In this document: positions 53,011 to 61,635 of the stretch, piece after piece
How the letters are laid out: the number at the start of each line of letters is the position of its first letter
How positions within the stretch are numbered: position 1 is the stretch's first letter
DNA from: Pseudoxanthomonas japonensis
Lineage (GTDB): Bacteria > Pseudomonadota > Gammaproteobacteria > Xanthomonadales > Xanthomonadaceae
Length of the DNA: 64,000 bases
NCBI RefSeq assembly: GCF_010093445.1
Contig: NZ_PDWW01000017.1
Span: forward strand, 1 to 64,000
Direction: 5' to 3'
Made by a program: the position numbers and the translations under genes
Notes under the pieces: model-generated
The model's database searches: none
The model's input: the letters and a program-made list of their open reading frames with translations, nothing else
What the model was told of the DNA's origin: nothing

Positions 53011-53685
53011 ATGCGCATCCTGCTGGTGGAAGACGACCTGTCGCTGGGCGAAGGCATCCGTACCGCACTGCGGCGCGGTGCCTTCGCCGTCGACTGGGTG
53101 CAGGACGGTGCGAGCGGTCTGCTGGCCGTGCGCGATGGCGGATTCGACCTGATGGTGCTGGACCTGGGGCTGCCGCGGATGGACGGCATCGAAGTGATCC
53201 GGCAGCTGCGTGCGGCCGGCGATGCCGTGCCGGTCCTGGTGCTGAGTGCGCGAGAGCGCCCCGCCGACCGCACCTTGGGCCTGGATGTCGGCGCCGACGA
53301 CTACCTGGGCAAGCCGTTCGACACCGCCGAACTGCTGGCGCGCGTGCGCGCACTGATCCGCCGCAGCGCCGGCCGTGCGAATCCCTCGCTCGAGGCCGGC
53401 CCGTTGCGGCTCGATCCGGCCACGCTCGCCGCGACCTGGAAAGGGCGTCCGCTCGACCTGACCCGGCGCGAGTTCGCGTTGCTGCGCGTGCTGATGGAAC
53501 AACGCGGACGCCCGATGACGCGCGACGCCATCCAGCAGCACCTGTATGGATGGGATGCCGACGTGGCGAGCAATGCGGTCGATGTCCATGTCCACCAGCT
53601 GCGCCGCAAGCTCGAGCCCGGCATCATCCGCACCGTGCGCGGGCTGGGCTATGCGCTCGGCGATGCCGGCGGAGACGCGCCATGA
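53011..53685 (+). CDS. OmpR-family response regulator, PmrA/QseB-like
   Basis: A 224-residue regulator. Receiver domain: acidic pocket EDD at residues 7-9, phosphorylated Asp51 (VLDLGLP), and Lys101 (LGKPFD). The C-terminal winged helix (about 128-220) has LTRREFALLRVLMEQRGRPMTRDAI and a recognition helix in SNAVDVHVHQLRRKL, closest to the QseB/PmrA/TctD group. Cognate kinase follows with 4-bp overlap. The phased repeats at 48604-48642 are its most likely target. Confidence 0.93.
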   Translation: MRILLVEDDLSLGEGIRTALRRGAFAVDWVQDGASGLLAVRDGGFDLMVLDLGLPRMDGIEVIRQLRAAGDAVPVLVLSARERPADRTLGLDVGADDYLGKPFDTAELLARVRALIRRSAGRANPSLEAGPLRLDPATLAATWKGRPLDLTRREFALLRVLMEQRGRPMTRDAIQQHLYGWDADVASNAVDVHVHQLRRKLEPGIIRTVRGLGYALGDAGGDAP

Positions 53686-55070
53686 GGTCGATGCGCGCCA
53701 CCTTGCTGTGGCTCCTGCTGGGGGCGCTGGCGGTGGTGATGGCCGTGGCCGGCCTGCTCAGTTACCGCGCCGGCCTGCAGGAGGCCGGCGAGATGTTCGA
53801 TGCACGGCTGGTGCAGTCCACCCGCGTGCTGGTGAGCCTGGTCGACGAACCACTCAGCGAACTCAACGCCTATCCGGGCGAGCCGATCGTGCTGCGCGGC
53901 TGGCACGGGGAAGCGCACGGCGTCGGCGAAGCGCTCGCGTTCAACGATGGCCACGCCTACGAGAACAAGCTCGCCTTCCAGGTGTGGGACGCGGACGGTC
54001 ACCTGCTGCTGCGGTCGGACAGTGCGCCCGTGCGTCCGCTGGCGACCTTGCAGGCGGGCTACGAGGACGTGGTGGTGGAGGGTGCGCACTGGCGTGCGTT
54101 CACCCTGCGCTCGCCGAACGGACGCTGGTTCCAGTCCGCCGAGCTCACCGACATCCGCGAGGAACTCGCCGGCGACATCGCCGGCGGTACGCTGCTGCCG
54201 CTGCTGCTCGCGCTCCCGCTGGTCGCGCTGGTGGTCTGGTGGAGCGTGGCGCTGGCAACCCGCTCGTTGCGCCGGATGTCGCACGAGATCGGGCAGCGCG
54301 ATCCGGAGCGCCTGGCGCCGCTGGATCCCGCCGAGGTGCCGCAGGAGGCGCGCGGCCTGGTCGACGCCATCAACGGGCTGCTGCAGCGCCTGGATGCCGC
54401 GCTGGCGCGCGAACGCACCTTCGTGGCCGACGCTGCGCACGAGCTGCGCACGCCGATCAGCGCACTGAAGGTCCACGCCGACAATGCGCGCCAGGCGCAC
54501 GACGAGTCCGAGCGCGACGTATCCCAACGCATGCTCGCGGCCAGCGTGCTGCGCGTCGAGCGGCTGGTGGCGCAGCTGTTGTCGCTGAGCCGTGCGGAAA
54601 GCGCGGGACGGGTGCCAGAGCAGGTGCGGCTGGACCTGGCCGCGCTGGCGGCAACGGAGATCGACGCGGCCCGTCCGTTGCTCGATGCCAAGGAGCAGGT
54701 CCTGCGCATGGACCTGCAGCCTGTCCAGGTATCGGGCGACGAGTTCGCGCTCGGCCTGCTGGTGCGCAACCTGGTGGAGAACGCGTCGCGCTATGCCCCG
54801 GCCGGCGCCACCGTCGACGTACGCACGTGGCAGTTGGAAGACCGGGCATGCCTGTCGGTCGAGGACAGCGGCCCGGGCATCCCCGAGGACGAGCGTGAGC
54901 GCGTGTTCGATCGCTTCTACCGGCGGCTGGGCAGCCGCCACGAGGGCAGCGGGCTGGGCCTGGCGATCGTCCGGGAAGTGGTCGCCGCGCACATGGGCAC
55001 GATCCGGCTGGCGCAGTCCCCGCAGTGGGGTGGCCTGTCGGTGCAGGTGGAGCTGCCCTGTCTGGCATGA
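53682..55070 (+). CDS. sensor histidine kinase, QseC/PmrB-like
   Basis: A 462-residue kinase: two transmembrane helices (about 7-27 and 171-192) around a 140-residue periplasmic sensor domain, a HAMP-like linker, His253 in DAAHELRTPIS, and ATPase boxes NLVENASRYAP (N), VEDSGPGIP (G1) and GSGLGLAIV (G2). The signal is unknown. It phosphorylates the regulator encoded just before it. Confidence 0.93.
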   Translation: MRSMRATLLWLLLGALAVVMAVAGLLSYRAGLQEAGEMFDARLVQSTRVLVSLVDEPLSELNAYPGEPIVLRGWHGEAHGVGEALAFNDGHAYENKLAFQVWDADGHLLLRSDSAPVRPLATLQAGYEDVVVEGAHWRAFTLRSPNGRWFQSAELTDIREELAGDIAGGTLLPLLLALPLVALVVWWSVALATRSLRRMSHEIGQRDPERLAPLDPAEVPQEARGLVDAINGLLQRLDAALARERTFVADAAHELRTPISALKVHADNARQAHDESERDVSQRMLAASVLRVERLVAQLLSLSRAESAGRVPEQVRLDLAALAATEIDAARPLLDAKEQVLRMDLQPVQVSGDEFALGLLVRNLVENASRYAPAGATVDVRTWQLEDRACLSVEDSGPGIPEDERERVFDRFYRRLGSRHEGSGLGLAIVREVVAAHMGTIRLAQSPQWGGLSVQVELPCLA

Positions 55071-55110
55071 GCGGTGCCAAGGCGGCGGGCGCAGTCGCGC
55101 CGCTGCCCGC

Positions 55111-55124
55111 GTGTGCATGCACAC
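55111..55124. repeat. perfect 14-bp palindrome downstream of the kinase gene
   Basis: GTGTGCATGCACAC is self-complementary, 40 bp after the kinase stop codon. It could be an operator for an unknown gene or part of a termination structure. Confidence 0.4.
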
Positions 55125-55420
55125 CGCCGGCGCAGGGCCATGGACGACGTGCGCCATCATCCGCTGCAACCGTCGCAACACGCCGACGGCACGTTCGATC
55201 GCGTGGGGCATCACGAGGTAGCCGGCATCGGCAAACGCATGCAGCAGTTCCGCGGCCGTTGCGCAGGTCGAGCACCGCAGGGCGCCGGTAGTCGGCGCCA
55301 CGTTGGTGATGGCGGCAGGATCGAGATCGCGGACTCCATAACGGGTGGCGCCGCCACCTGCGTCCTGCTTATGTGGTGGCGACCGGCGCTCCCTTCATCG
55401 GGGTGGAGTGTCCGGGGAAA

Positions 55421-55456
55421 GCTGCAGAAGAAGCCGGCGTCGCTACCGGCTTCAGC
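55421..55456 (+). terminator. stem-loop before moeA
   Basis: GAAGCCGG (55430-55437) and CCGGCTTC (55446-55453) pair around an 8-nt loop; outer GCTG/CAGC can also pair with a bulge. There is no T-tract, so it is at best a weak terminator. It lies about 95 bp before moeA. Confidence 0.4.
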
Positions 55457-55548
55457 GTCGTGAAGCGATGCGGAAGTCCGGGATTGGCAAGTGACAGGCC
55501 CCACACTAGGCTGGCTGTCGCCGCGGCGTACGTGGACAGGGAGGCGCA

Positions 55549-56796
55549 GTGATCGGTTACCACGAAGCAGTGGCGAGGCTGACGGACGGCGCGCGTCGCC
55601 TGGCCGTGCAGCAGGTTGCGCTGGCCGATGCGTTCGGTCGCGTGCTCGCCGGCGATGTCGTGGCGACGCTCGCGCTGCCGCCGTTCGACAACGCGGCGAT
55701 GGATGGCGTGGCATTGGCATCGACAGACCGGGCCGCGCGGGCCGGCAGCGAGTGGGCGATCGTCGCGCGCATCGGCGCCGGCGACACGCCGCCACATGAC
55801 GACGCATCCGCGTGGGACATCATGACCGGCGCGCCGCTGCCTGCGCGCGCCGACACGGTCGTGCCGGTGGAGCGCATCGACCGGCTGCCGTCGCACACGC
55901 TGGGCCAGGCGCCGCGCGTACGCCTGCTGGCCGACGCGTTGCCGGGCGCGAACATCCGGCGCCGCGGCGAGGACGTGCTGCCGGGCCAGCGGGTGCTGGA
56001 CGCCGGGACATTCATCGACACGGCGCAACTGTTGCTGCTGGCGGGCACCGGCGTCGACCGCGTCGAGGTGGCGCGGCGTCCGCGCGTGGCCCTGCTGGCG
56101 ACCGGCCGTGAAATCGTCGCGGCGGGCGAGCCGCTACCGGCGGGCGGCATCCACGATGCGACGTCGCCGTACCTCGCGGCGTCGGTCGCCGCCGCAGGCG
56201 CGGAGATGATCCAGGTCTCGCACGTCGGTGACGACGTGGCGAACTTCCAGGCCGCCATCGACGCGGCGCTGTCCCGCGGTGTCGACCTGGTGCTCAGCAC
56301 GGGCGCAGTGTCGAAAGGCTGCTACGACTTCGTGCCCGATGCGCTCGCTGCGCGCGGCGCCGAGCGGCTGTTCCATGGTGTGGCGATGCGCCCCGGCAAG
56401 CCCGTGCTGGCGGCGCGCCTGCGCGAAGGCGCGATGGTCGTCGGGTTGCCGGGCAATCCGCTGTCGACGGCGGTGGGGTTCCGCTTCCTGGTCGAACCAC
56501 TGCTGCGGGCGTGGCTCGGCATGGCACCCGAACCGGTGCGCCGCCTGCCGCTGGCCGCCGCCTGCGACACGCGCGCCGGCCTGCACGCCGCGTTCCACGG
56601 CACGCTGCGCTGCGATAGCGAAGGCCGGTTGCAGGCCTGTGTCGCCGACGCGCAGGCGTCGTTCCGCCTGCTGCCGTTCTCGCAGTCGTCGGCGTGGATC
56701 ACGCTGCCGGAAGACACGGCGCGCATCCAGGCAGGAGCGCTCGTGCAGGTGCATGGCCACAGCCACCTGCGGCCACCGTCGTGGATGCCGGCATGA
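55549..56796 (+). CDS. moeA: MoeA, molybdopterin molybdenumtransferase
   Basis: A 415-residue MoeA: PPFDNAAMDGVAL, VVPVERI, GANIRRRGEDVLPGQ, LLATGREIVAAG, LSTGAVSKGCYDFV and VVGLPGNPLSTAVGF are all family blocks. It inserts molybdate into adenylylated molybdopterin. The GTG start at 55549 follows GGGAGGCGCA. The stop overlaps mobA by 4 bp. No moaA-E genes are in the window. Confidence 0.94.
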   Translation: MIGYHEAVARLTDGARRLAVQQVALADAFGRVLAGDVVATLALPPFDNAAMDGVALASTDRAARAGSEWAIVARIGAGDTPPHDDASAWDIMTGAPLPARADTVVPVERIDRLPSHTLGQAPRVRLLADALPGANIRRRGEDVLPGQRVLDAGTFIDTAQLLLLAGTGVDRVEVARRPRVALLATGREIVAAGEPLPAGGIHDATSPYLAASVAAAGAEMIQVSHVGDDVANFQAAIDAALSRGVDLVLSTGAVSKGCYDFVPDALAARGAERLFHGVAMRPGKPVLAARLREGAMVVGLPGNPLSTAVGFRFLVEPLLRAWLGMAPEPVRRLPLAAACDTRAGLHAAFHGTLRCDSEGRLQACVADAQASFRLLPFSQSSAWITLPEDTARIQAGALVQVHGHSHLRPPSWMPA

Positions 56797-57341
56797 CACG
56801 GGACTGGCGTGCGGTGCTGTTGGCGGGCGGCCGCTCCTCACGCATGGGCACCGACAAGGCGATGCTGCCGTGGGGAGCAGGCACGCTGATCGCGCACATG
56901 CATGCGCTGTTGTTGACGGCGGGCGCACGACAGGTCGTCGTCAGCGGGCATCGGCCGGAATTCGACGGTGTGCCGGACGCGCAACCCGGCACCGGCCCGA
57001 TGGGTGCACTCGCGCAGCTCGCACCGCAGCTGCAGGAAGGCCAGTGGCTGGTGGTGCCGGTCGACATGCCGCTGCTGACGGTGGAACTGGTGCACGCGTT
57101 GTTGTCCGTCGACGCCGCCTGCGCATGCGTGGAAGACCATCCGCTGCCGATGGCGCTGCGGCTCGATGCCGGCGTGCGCGCGGTGCTGGCCGACATCGGC
57201 GCGCGCGAAGGGCGCGTGCGTTCGTTGCGTGCATTGCATGATCGGTTGCGGGCAACGTACGTGCCCGCGCCGCCGTGGCGGGAAGCGCTGCGCAACGGCA
57301 ACACGCCGGAAGAGTGGGGCGCGCTCAGGACGATGCGCTGA
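56793..57341 (+). CDS. mobA: MobA, molybdenum cofactor guanylyltransferase
   Basis: A 182-residue nucleotidyltransferase with VLLAGGRSSRMGTDKAMLPWG (GTP and Mg binding) and VPVDMPLLTVEL. It converts Mo-molybdopterin to the guanine dinucleotide form used by DMSO-reductase family enzymes. Coupled to moeA by a 4-bp overlap and convergent with wrbA, 15 bp away. Confidence 0.92.
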   Translation: MTRDWRAVLLAGGRSSRMGTDKAMLPWGAGTLIAHMHALLLTAGARQVVVSGHRPEFDGVPDAQPGTGPMGALAQLAPQLQEGQWLVVPVDMPLLTVELVHALLSVDAACACVEDHPLPMALRLDAGVRAVLADIGAREGRVRSLRALHDRLRATYVPAPPWREALRNGNTPEEWGALRTMR

Positions 57342-57356
57342 GCGCGTCGCCCCGGA

Positions 57357-57956
57357 TCACCCGTGCAGCTTGATCGCGGTCTCCGCGACCACGCGGCCCT
57401 GGTAGCGCGCGCCCTTCAACTCGTTCTCCGACGGCTGCCGTGAGCCATCGCCGCCGGCGATGGTGCTGGCGCCGTACGGCGAACCGCCGGTGATTTCGTC
57501 CAGCGTCATCTGGCCGGCGTGACCGTAGTCCAGGCCGACGATGACCATGCCGAAATGCAGCAGGTTGGTGATGATGGAGAACAGCGTGGTTTCCTGGCCG
57601 CCGTGCTGGGTGGCGGTGGAGGTGAACGCCGCACCGACCTTCCCGTGCAGGGCGCCGCGCGCCCACAGGCCGCCGGCCTGGTCGAGGAAATTCGCCATCT
57701 GCGAACTCATGCGGCCGAAGCGCGTGCCCGTGCCGACGATGATCGCGTCGTAGTCGGCGAGTTCCGCGATGGTGGCGACCGGCGCAGGCTGGTCGAGCTT
57801 GTAGTGCGAGGCGCGCGCCACCTCGTCCGGCACCAGTTCGGGCACGCGCTTGATGTCGACCTGCGCGCCCGCACCGGTCGCGCCTTCGGCGATGGCATGC
57901 GCCATTGTTTCGATATGCCCGTAGGCGGAGTAGTAGAGCACCAGGATCCTGGCCAT
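57357..57956 (-). CDS. wrbA: WrbA, NAD(P)H:quinone oxidoreductase
   Basis: A 199-residue flavodoxin-like protein: [18 protein letters not shown] (FMN phosphate site), [19 protein letters not shown] and [13 protein letters not shown] are WrbA signatures. It performs two-electron quinone reduction, protecting against redox cycling. GAGGAGCG precedes the ATG and lies across the stop region of the AraC gene 12 bp upstream, so both are probably one operon. Confidence 0.94.
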   Translation of the reverse strand: MARILVLYYSAYGHIETMAHAIAEGATGAGAQVDIKRVPELVPDEVARASHYKLDQPAPVATIAELADYDAIIVGTGTRFGRMSSQMANFLDQAGGLWARGALHGKVGAAFTSTATQHGGQETTLFSIITNLLHFGMVIVGLDYGHAGQMTLDEITGGSPYGASTIAGGDGSRQPSENELKGARYQGRVVAETAIKLHG

Positions 57957-57968
57957 CGTCGTCGCTCC

Positions 57969-58412
57969 TCAGGGATGCGCGTTTGCCTGCGCGGTGTCGG
58001 GCAGGCGGAGTATGCGGGTCGCACCCGTGGTGCCGGCGTGACGGCACTCGTACGAGAACGCGCGCGGCGACACGCCGGTAGCGCGACGGAACGTGCGGGT
58101 GAAGTGACTCTGGTCGTAGAAGCCCAGCGCCGCGGCGGTGTCGGCGATACGCTGGTCGCCGCGCGCCAGCATTTCCTTGGCGCGTTCCAGCCGCAGCCGC
58201 ATCACGTAGGCCATCGGGCTGCAGCCCACGCGCTGGCGGAATTGCCGGGCGAAGTGGAAGCGGCTGATGCACGCGGCTGCCGCGACGTCCGCCAGCGTGA
58301 AGTTCCTGCCCAGGTTGCGCAGGATGAAGGCGTCCGCGCGCAGGAAGGCGCGCTCGTTGAGGCCCGGCGCACTGCGTTGGACGGCAGGGTGGGTGTCGTG
58401 GCCGGCGTGCAT
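57969..58412 (-). CDS. AraC-family regulator, DNA-binding domain only
   Basis: A 147-residue protein made almost only of the two-helix-turn-helix AraC domain: FTLADVAAAACISRFHFARQFRQRVGCSPMAYV and IADTAAALGFYDQSHFTRTFRRATGVSPRAF. There is no separate effector domain, only short N- and C-terminal tails. It most likely controls wrbA, cotranscribed 12 bp downstream, and perhaps itself through the inverted repeats upstream. Confidence 0.9.
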   Translation of the reverse strand: MHAGHDTHPAVQRSAPGLNERAFLRADAFILRNLGRNFTLADVAAAACISRFHFARQFRQRVGCSPMAYVMRLRLERAKEMLARGDQRIADTAAALGFYDQSHFTRTFRRATGVSPRAFSYECRHAGTTGATRILRLPDTAQANAHP

Positions 58413-58472
58413 GGTCGTGCCTTGTCGGGTATGGGGCGCAACGTGGGTCGTGCGCCGGGGCTCCCCTGTGCC

Positions 58473-58502
58473 TCAAGGTGCCTCGGTGTCGATGCACCTT
58501 GA
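58473..58502. repeat. 9-bp perfect inverted repeat upstream of the AraC gene
   Basis: TCAAGGTGC (58473-58481) and GCACCTTGA (58494-58502) are separated by 12 bp. About 60-90 bp from the AraC start; candidate operator for the AraC-wrbA operon, with the symmetry of a dimeric MarR-, TetR- or HxlR-type regulator. Confidence 0.5.
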
Positions 58503-58503
58503 T

Positions 58504-58517
58504 ACCCCTGTCGGGGT
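58504..58517. repeat. short hairpin ACCCC-TGTC-GGGGT
   Basis: A 5-bp stem with a 4-nt loop directly after the 9-bp inverted repeat. Too short to interpret alone. Confidence 0.35.
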
Positions 58518-58549
58518 GGGAGTGTCCTCACTCGATCGGGGTAGGTCGA

Positions 58550-58610
58550 CGCACCGTCCGTCCGCTTCGCCCGCCAACGAAACGACGACATCCTTCCGAC
58601 GGACGGTGCG
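58550..58610. repeat. 13-bp perfect inverted repeat with 35-bp spacer
   Basis: CGCACCGTCCGTC (58550-58562) and GACGGACGGTGCG (58598-58610) match perfectly. The arms lie 115-175 bp before the response-regulator start. They could be two binding sites in opposite orientation or the stem of a long RNA hairpin in either leader. Confidence 0.55.
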
Positions 58611-58724
58611 GGCTCGGTAACGCCTCGCGCCAACCGAGGGCACGCGCTATCTTTGCCCGCACCCCGTTCCTCCTCCCGCGCCGTGTCGCTGCCAACGCCT
58701 GCCAGCCCGCTTCCTTCCGACGGC

Positions 58725-59339
58725 ATGATCCGCGTGCTGGTCGTGGACGATCACCCCTTGCTGCGCGAAGGGATCGCGGCGGTGCTCGGCACGCAGCCGG
58801 ACATGCGCGTGCAGGCCGAAGCCACCGAAGGCAGGGAAGCGGTCGATCTTTACGGCAGCCTGCGTCCCGACGTGGTGCTGATGGACCTGCAGATGCCGGG
58901 CATGGACGGCATCTGCGCGATCCGCGCCATCCGCGAGCAGGACCCCGCGGCGCGGATCGTCGTGCTGACGACCTACCAGGGCGATGTGCAGTGCCTGCGT
59001 GCGCTGCGGGCCGGTGCCCATGGCTACCTGCTCAAGAGCATGCTGCGCCGGGAACTGGTGGACACGATCCGCGTGGTGCACGCAGGCGGGCGCCGCGTGC
59101 CGCCCGAAATCGCCGACAGCCTGGCCGCACACCTTGGCGACGACGGACTGAGCGCGCGCGAAGTCGACGTGTTGCGCCAGGTTGCCGAGGGCAACGCGAA
59201 CAAGCGCGTTGCGCGCACGCTCGGCATCTCGGAAGAAACGGTCAAGGCGCACATGAAGAGCATCCTGTCCAAGCTCGCCGCCAACGATCGAACGCACGCC
59301 GTCACCATCGCGATCAAGCGCGGCATCATCCAGCTCTGA
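58725..59339 (+). CDS. NarL/LuxR-family response regulator, orphan
   Basis: A 204-residue regulator: receiver domain with Asp54 (VLMDLQMPGMDG) and Lys in GYLLKSMLRREL, and a C-terminal LuxR helix-turn-helix (LSAREVDVLRQVAEGNANKRVARTLGISEETVKAHM). No kinase gene is adjacent. I chose the ATG at 58725 (MIRVLVVDDH); GTG at 58683 would add 14 residues. No strong ribosome-binding site is seen for either. Confidence 0.9.
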   Translation: MIRVLVVDDHPLLREGIAAVLGTQPDMRVQAEATEGREAVDLYGSLRPDVVLMDLQMPGMDGICAIRAIREQDPAARIVVLTTYQGDVQCLRALRAGAHGYLLKSMLRRELVDTIRVVHAGGRRVPPEIADSLAAHLGDDGLSAREVDVLRQVAEGNANKRVARTLGISEETVKAHMKSILSKLAANDRTHAVTIAIKRGIIQL

Positions 59340-59433
59340 GCGTCACGCCACGTCGCGCACGATTGTGCAATCGAGACGCATGGGCGCGGGCGCACGCTGA
59401 CATGGTCTCCACGACCACAGGCGCAACATCGCG

Positions 59434-60411
59434 ATGCGCACACCAGACGACGACCAACCTGTCGACCCGCGGCGACGCCGCGTGGTCATCGCCGGCGCAG
59501 CCGCCACCGCGTTCGCTGCGCTTCCCGCGTTGCCGCTCGCGGCCGCGGGCAACCTTTCTCCCACCATCCCCCACGAGGAGCGACGCATGGCCACGTTCAC
59601 CACCAAAGACGGCACGACCATCTGGTACAAGGACTGGGGCAAGGGCCCCGTGGTCTCCTTCAGCCACGGCTGGCCACTGAGCGCCGATGCCTGGGATCCG
59701 CAGATCTTCCACCTGGCCAGCAATGGCTTCCGCTGCATCGCCCACGACCGGCGCGGCCATGGCCGTTCCAGCCAGCCGTGGAACGGCAACGAGATGGATA
59801 CCTATGCCGACGATCTCGAACAGCTGTTCGAGCACCTGGGCGTCAAGGATGTCGTGATGATCGGCCACTCCACCGGCGGTGGCGAAGTCGCGCGCTACAT
59901 CGGCCGCCACGGCACGAAGCGGGTGAAGAAGGCCGTACTGATGGGCGCGGTGCCACCGATCATGCTGAAGACCGACGCGAATCCGGGCGGCTTGCCGCTC
60001 TCGGTGTTCGACGGCTTCCGCCAAGCCTATCTCGCGGACCGCGCGCAGTTCTTCCTCGATGTCGCCAGCGGCCCGTTCTTCGGCTACAACCGGCCGGGCG
60101 CGAAGGTGTCGGAAGGCAACATCCGCGCATGGTGGACGCAGGGCATGCAGTCGGGCTTCAAGAACGCGTACGACTGCATCAAGGCGTTCTCGGAAACCGA
60201 CTTCACCGAAGACCTGAAGAAGTTCGACGTGCCCACGCTGATCATCCATGGCGATGACGACCAGATCGTGCCGATCGACGCGTCCGCGAAGCTGTCGGCA
60301 GAACTGGTGCCTGGCGCCGAGCTGAAGATATACAAGGGCGGCTCGCACTCGCTGGGCGATACCAGCCGCGAGCAGCTCAACGCCGACCTGCTGGCGTTCG
60401 CGCGCAGCTGA
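59434..60411 (+). CDS. alpha/beta hydrolase, non-heme chloroperoxidase-like
   Basis: A 325-residue alpha/beta hydrolase with the cofactor-free haloperoxidase/esterase pattern: oxyanion region [13 protein letters not shown], nucleophile Ser146 in [13 protein letters not shown], acid Asp in HGDDDQIVP and His in GGSHSLGDT. Residues 1-39 look like a Tat signal ([20 protein letters not shown]). Met52 at 59587 starts the typical cytoplasmic form ([10 protein letters not shown]) and has its own strong ribosome-binding site, so two forms may be made. Confidence 0.88.
   Translation: MRTPDDDQPVDPRRRRVVIAGAAATAFAALPALPLAAAGNLSPTIPHEERRMATFTTKDGTTIWYKDWGKGPVVSFSHGWPLSADAWDPQIFHLASNGFRCIAHDRRGHGRSSQPWNGNEMDTYADDLEQLFEHLGVKDVVMIGHSTGGGEVARYIGRHGTKRVKKAVLMGAVPPIMLKTDANPGGLPLSVFDGFRQAYLADRAQFFLDVASGPFFGYNRPGAKVSEGNIRAWWTQGMQSGFKNAYDCIKAFSETDFTEDLKKFDVPTLIIHGDDDQIVPIDASAKLSAELVPGAELKIYKGGSHSLGDTSREQLNADLLAFARS
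59574..59580 (+). promoter_or_regulatory. internal ribosome-binding site in the hydrolase gene
   Basis: ACGAGGAGCGACGC precedes the in-frame ATG at 59587, with the GAGGAG core at the usual distance. It is stronger than anything before the ATG at 59434. Confidence 0.55.
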
Positions 60412-60565
60412 TCGCAACAGCCACCGGAAGGCAGCGCGCGGGCGTCGGCGAACGACCCCTGCGTCGCGCCCATCTGGCCCCAACCGACTGCACCCACTGG
60501 CTGCACACGGCTCCGCATGCATCGCCGTCGCCCTAGCGTCCAACACAGCACTGACGGAGTAGGTC

Positions 60566-61141
60566 TTGCTCAACCATGAGTTCATAGAGCGGCGAAAGGT
60601 GAGCATCCCGCTCGGCGTGGGCACGGCCATGGGCATCTTCGTCGATCACGCGGAGACTGCCGATATGTGGGATGTGGAGGGTAGGCGTTTCATCGACTTC
60701 GCTTCCAGGATTTCCGTCCTCGACGTGGGTCATCGCCATCCTCGCGTGATGGCGGCGGCCGAGCAGCAGTTGCGGCGGTGCACGCAAGCCGCGTTCCAGG
60801 TGGCAGGTTACGACGCCTGCGTCGCACTCGCGTAGCGCCTGAACGACATCGCCCCCATCGAGGGGCCGGCCAAGACCATCCTGTTCTCGACCGGCGCGGA
60901 AGCCGTGGAGAATGCGGTCAAGATTGCCCATGCGGCCACGCGGCGCCACGCCGTGATCGCCTTTTCCGGCGGATTCCATGGCCGCAGCTTCATGGCCATG
61001 TCGCTGCCCGGCAAGACCGCCCCCTACAAGCGCGGCTTCGGTCCTTTGCCCGACGGCGTCTACCGTCGCGTGCTCGGTCCTATGCGACGAGGCGCAGGGG
61101 TTCTCCCAGGCCAGAAAGACGCTTCCTCTTCGATACGCTGA
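60566..61141 (+). pseudogene. gabT-like aminotransferase remnant
   Basis: The N-terminal third of a class III 4-aminobutyrate aminotransferase is readable: IPLGVGTAMGIFVDHAE, WDVEGRRFIDFAS, GHRHPRVMAA, then after a TAG at 60833-60835 the same frame continues with RLNDIAPIEGPAKTILFSTG, AVENAVKIA and FSGGFHGRS. The TAG replaces the Glu codon expected in ALAERLN. Homology stops near 61080 (GFGPLPDGVYR), after which the PLP-lysine half is missing. It is therefore both interrupted and truncated; it cannot make an active enzyme. TTG at 60566 is the best relic of the start. Confidence 0.85.
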
Positions 61142-61635
61142 TCGCGTGGCCCCACGATGCATTGAGCAAGATTGGACTGGGCTACTACGAAAGAGGGTTC
61201 GATCGCGTCCTCAAGGACGGGCCATCCCTCATTCTCGGCACACTGCAACGCGCAATCCCTCAGCGCATGAGCGATGTTCTGAAAAGGGGATTCGGTCGAT
61301 ACGACACGATGTCGTCTGATCGTCATGGCAGCTCCGGCAAGTTTTGCGAGCCGGCAGACCGTGGGCGCGAAAGCCAACCGAGCATCGGAATTCCGCGACG
61401 CATGACGCTAACAGGTTTCTTGGCACGGAAGCACTTTATATTCCTGGCAGCGTCACACCAGACTAACAGCCAAAGGCGCAGGGTGCGGAGGTTGCGGTGC
61501 AATACCGTATCGGCTGCTCAGCCGCGCTCCACCCCTCCTGACTCTCCGCATTGAGCTCGCGCCTGGCATTTCGCCCGGCCACGGCTTTGGCCGTTCTTTT
61601 GACCCTGATACGGGTCCACCTCGTAGGAAATTCCC
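61142..61635. other. 494-bp stretch without an intact gene
   Basis: This follows the break in the aminotransferase remnant. One plus-strand frame (about 61120-61320, residues FDTLIAWPHDALSKIGLGY and later LILGTLQRAIPQRMSDVLKRG) looks like a protein fragment but has no start and I cannot assign it. The stretch is visibly less GC-rich than the operons upstream. It should contain the promoter of the FAS1 gene. Confidence 0.45.

Larger units (their letters stand above)
55071..55548. other. 478-bp stretch without a supported gene
   Basis: No reading frame here has convincing protein character. It contains a 14-bp palindrome (55111-55124) and an 8-bp inverted repeat (55430-55453), listed separately, and should include the promoter of moeA. 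A minus-strand frame around 55140-55290 (residues such as AGYLVMPHAIERAVGVLRRLQ) looks slightly protein-like but has no start, family or partner I can support. Confidence 0.4.
58413..58724. other. 312-bp divergent intergenic region rich in inverted repeats
   Basis: It separates the AraC gene from the plus-strand response regulator and carries promoters for both. Three inverted repeats (58473-58502, 58504-58517, 58550-58610) occupy its middle. I see no RNA gene and no supported small protein. Confidence 0.5.

Noticed and set aside
55140-55301. Minus-strand protein-like segment (AGYLVMPHAIERAVGVLRRLQ) as a gene remnant
   Set aside because: No start codon context, no partner and no family recognised; may be chance.
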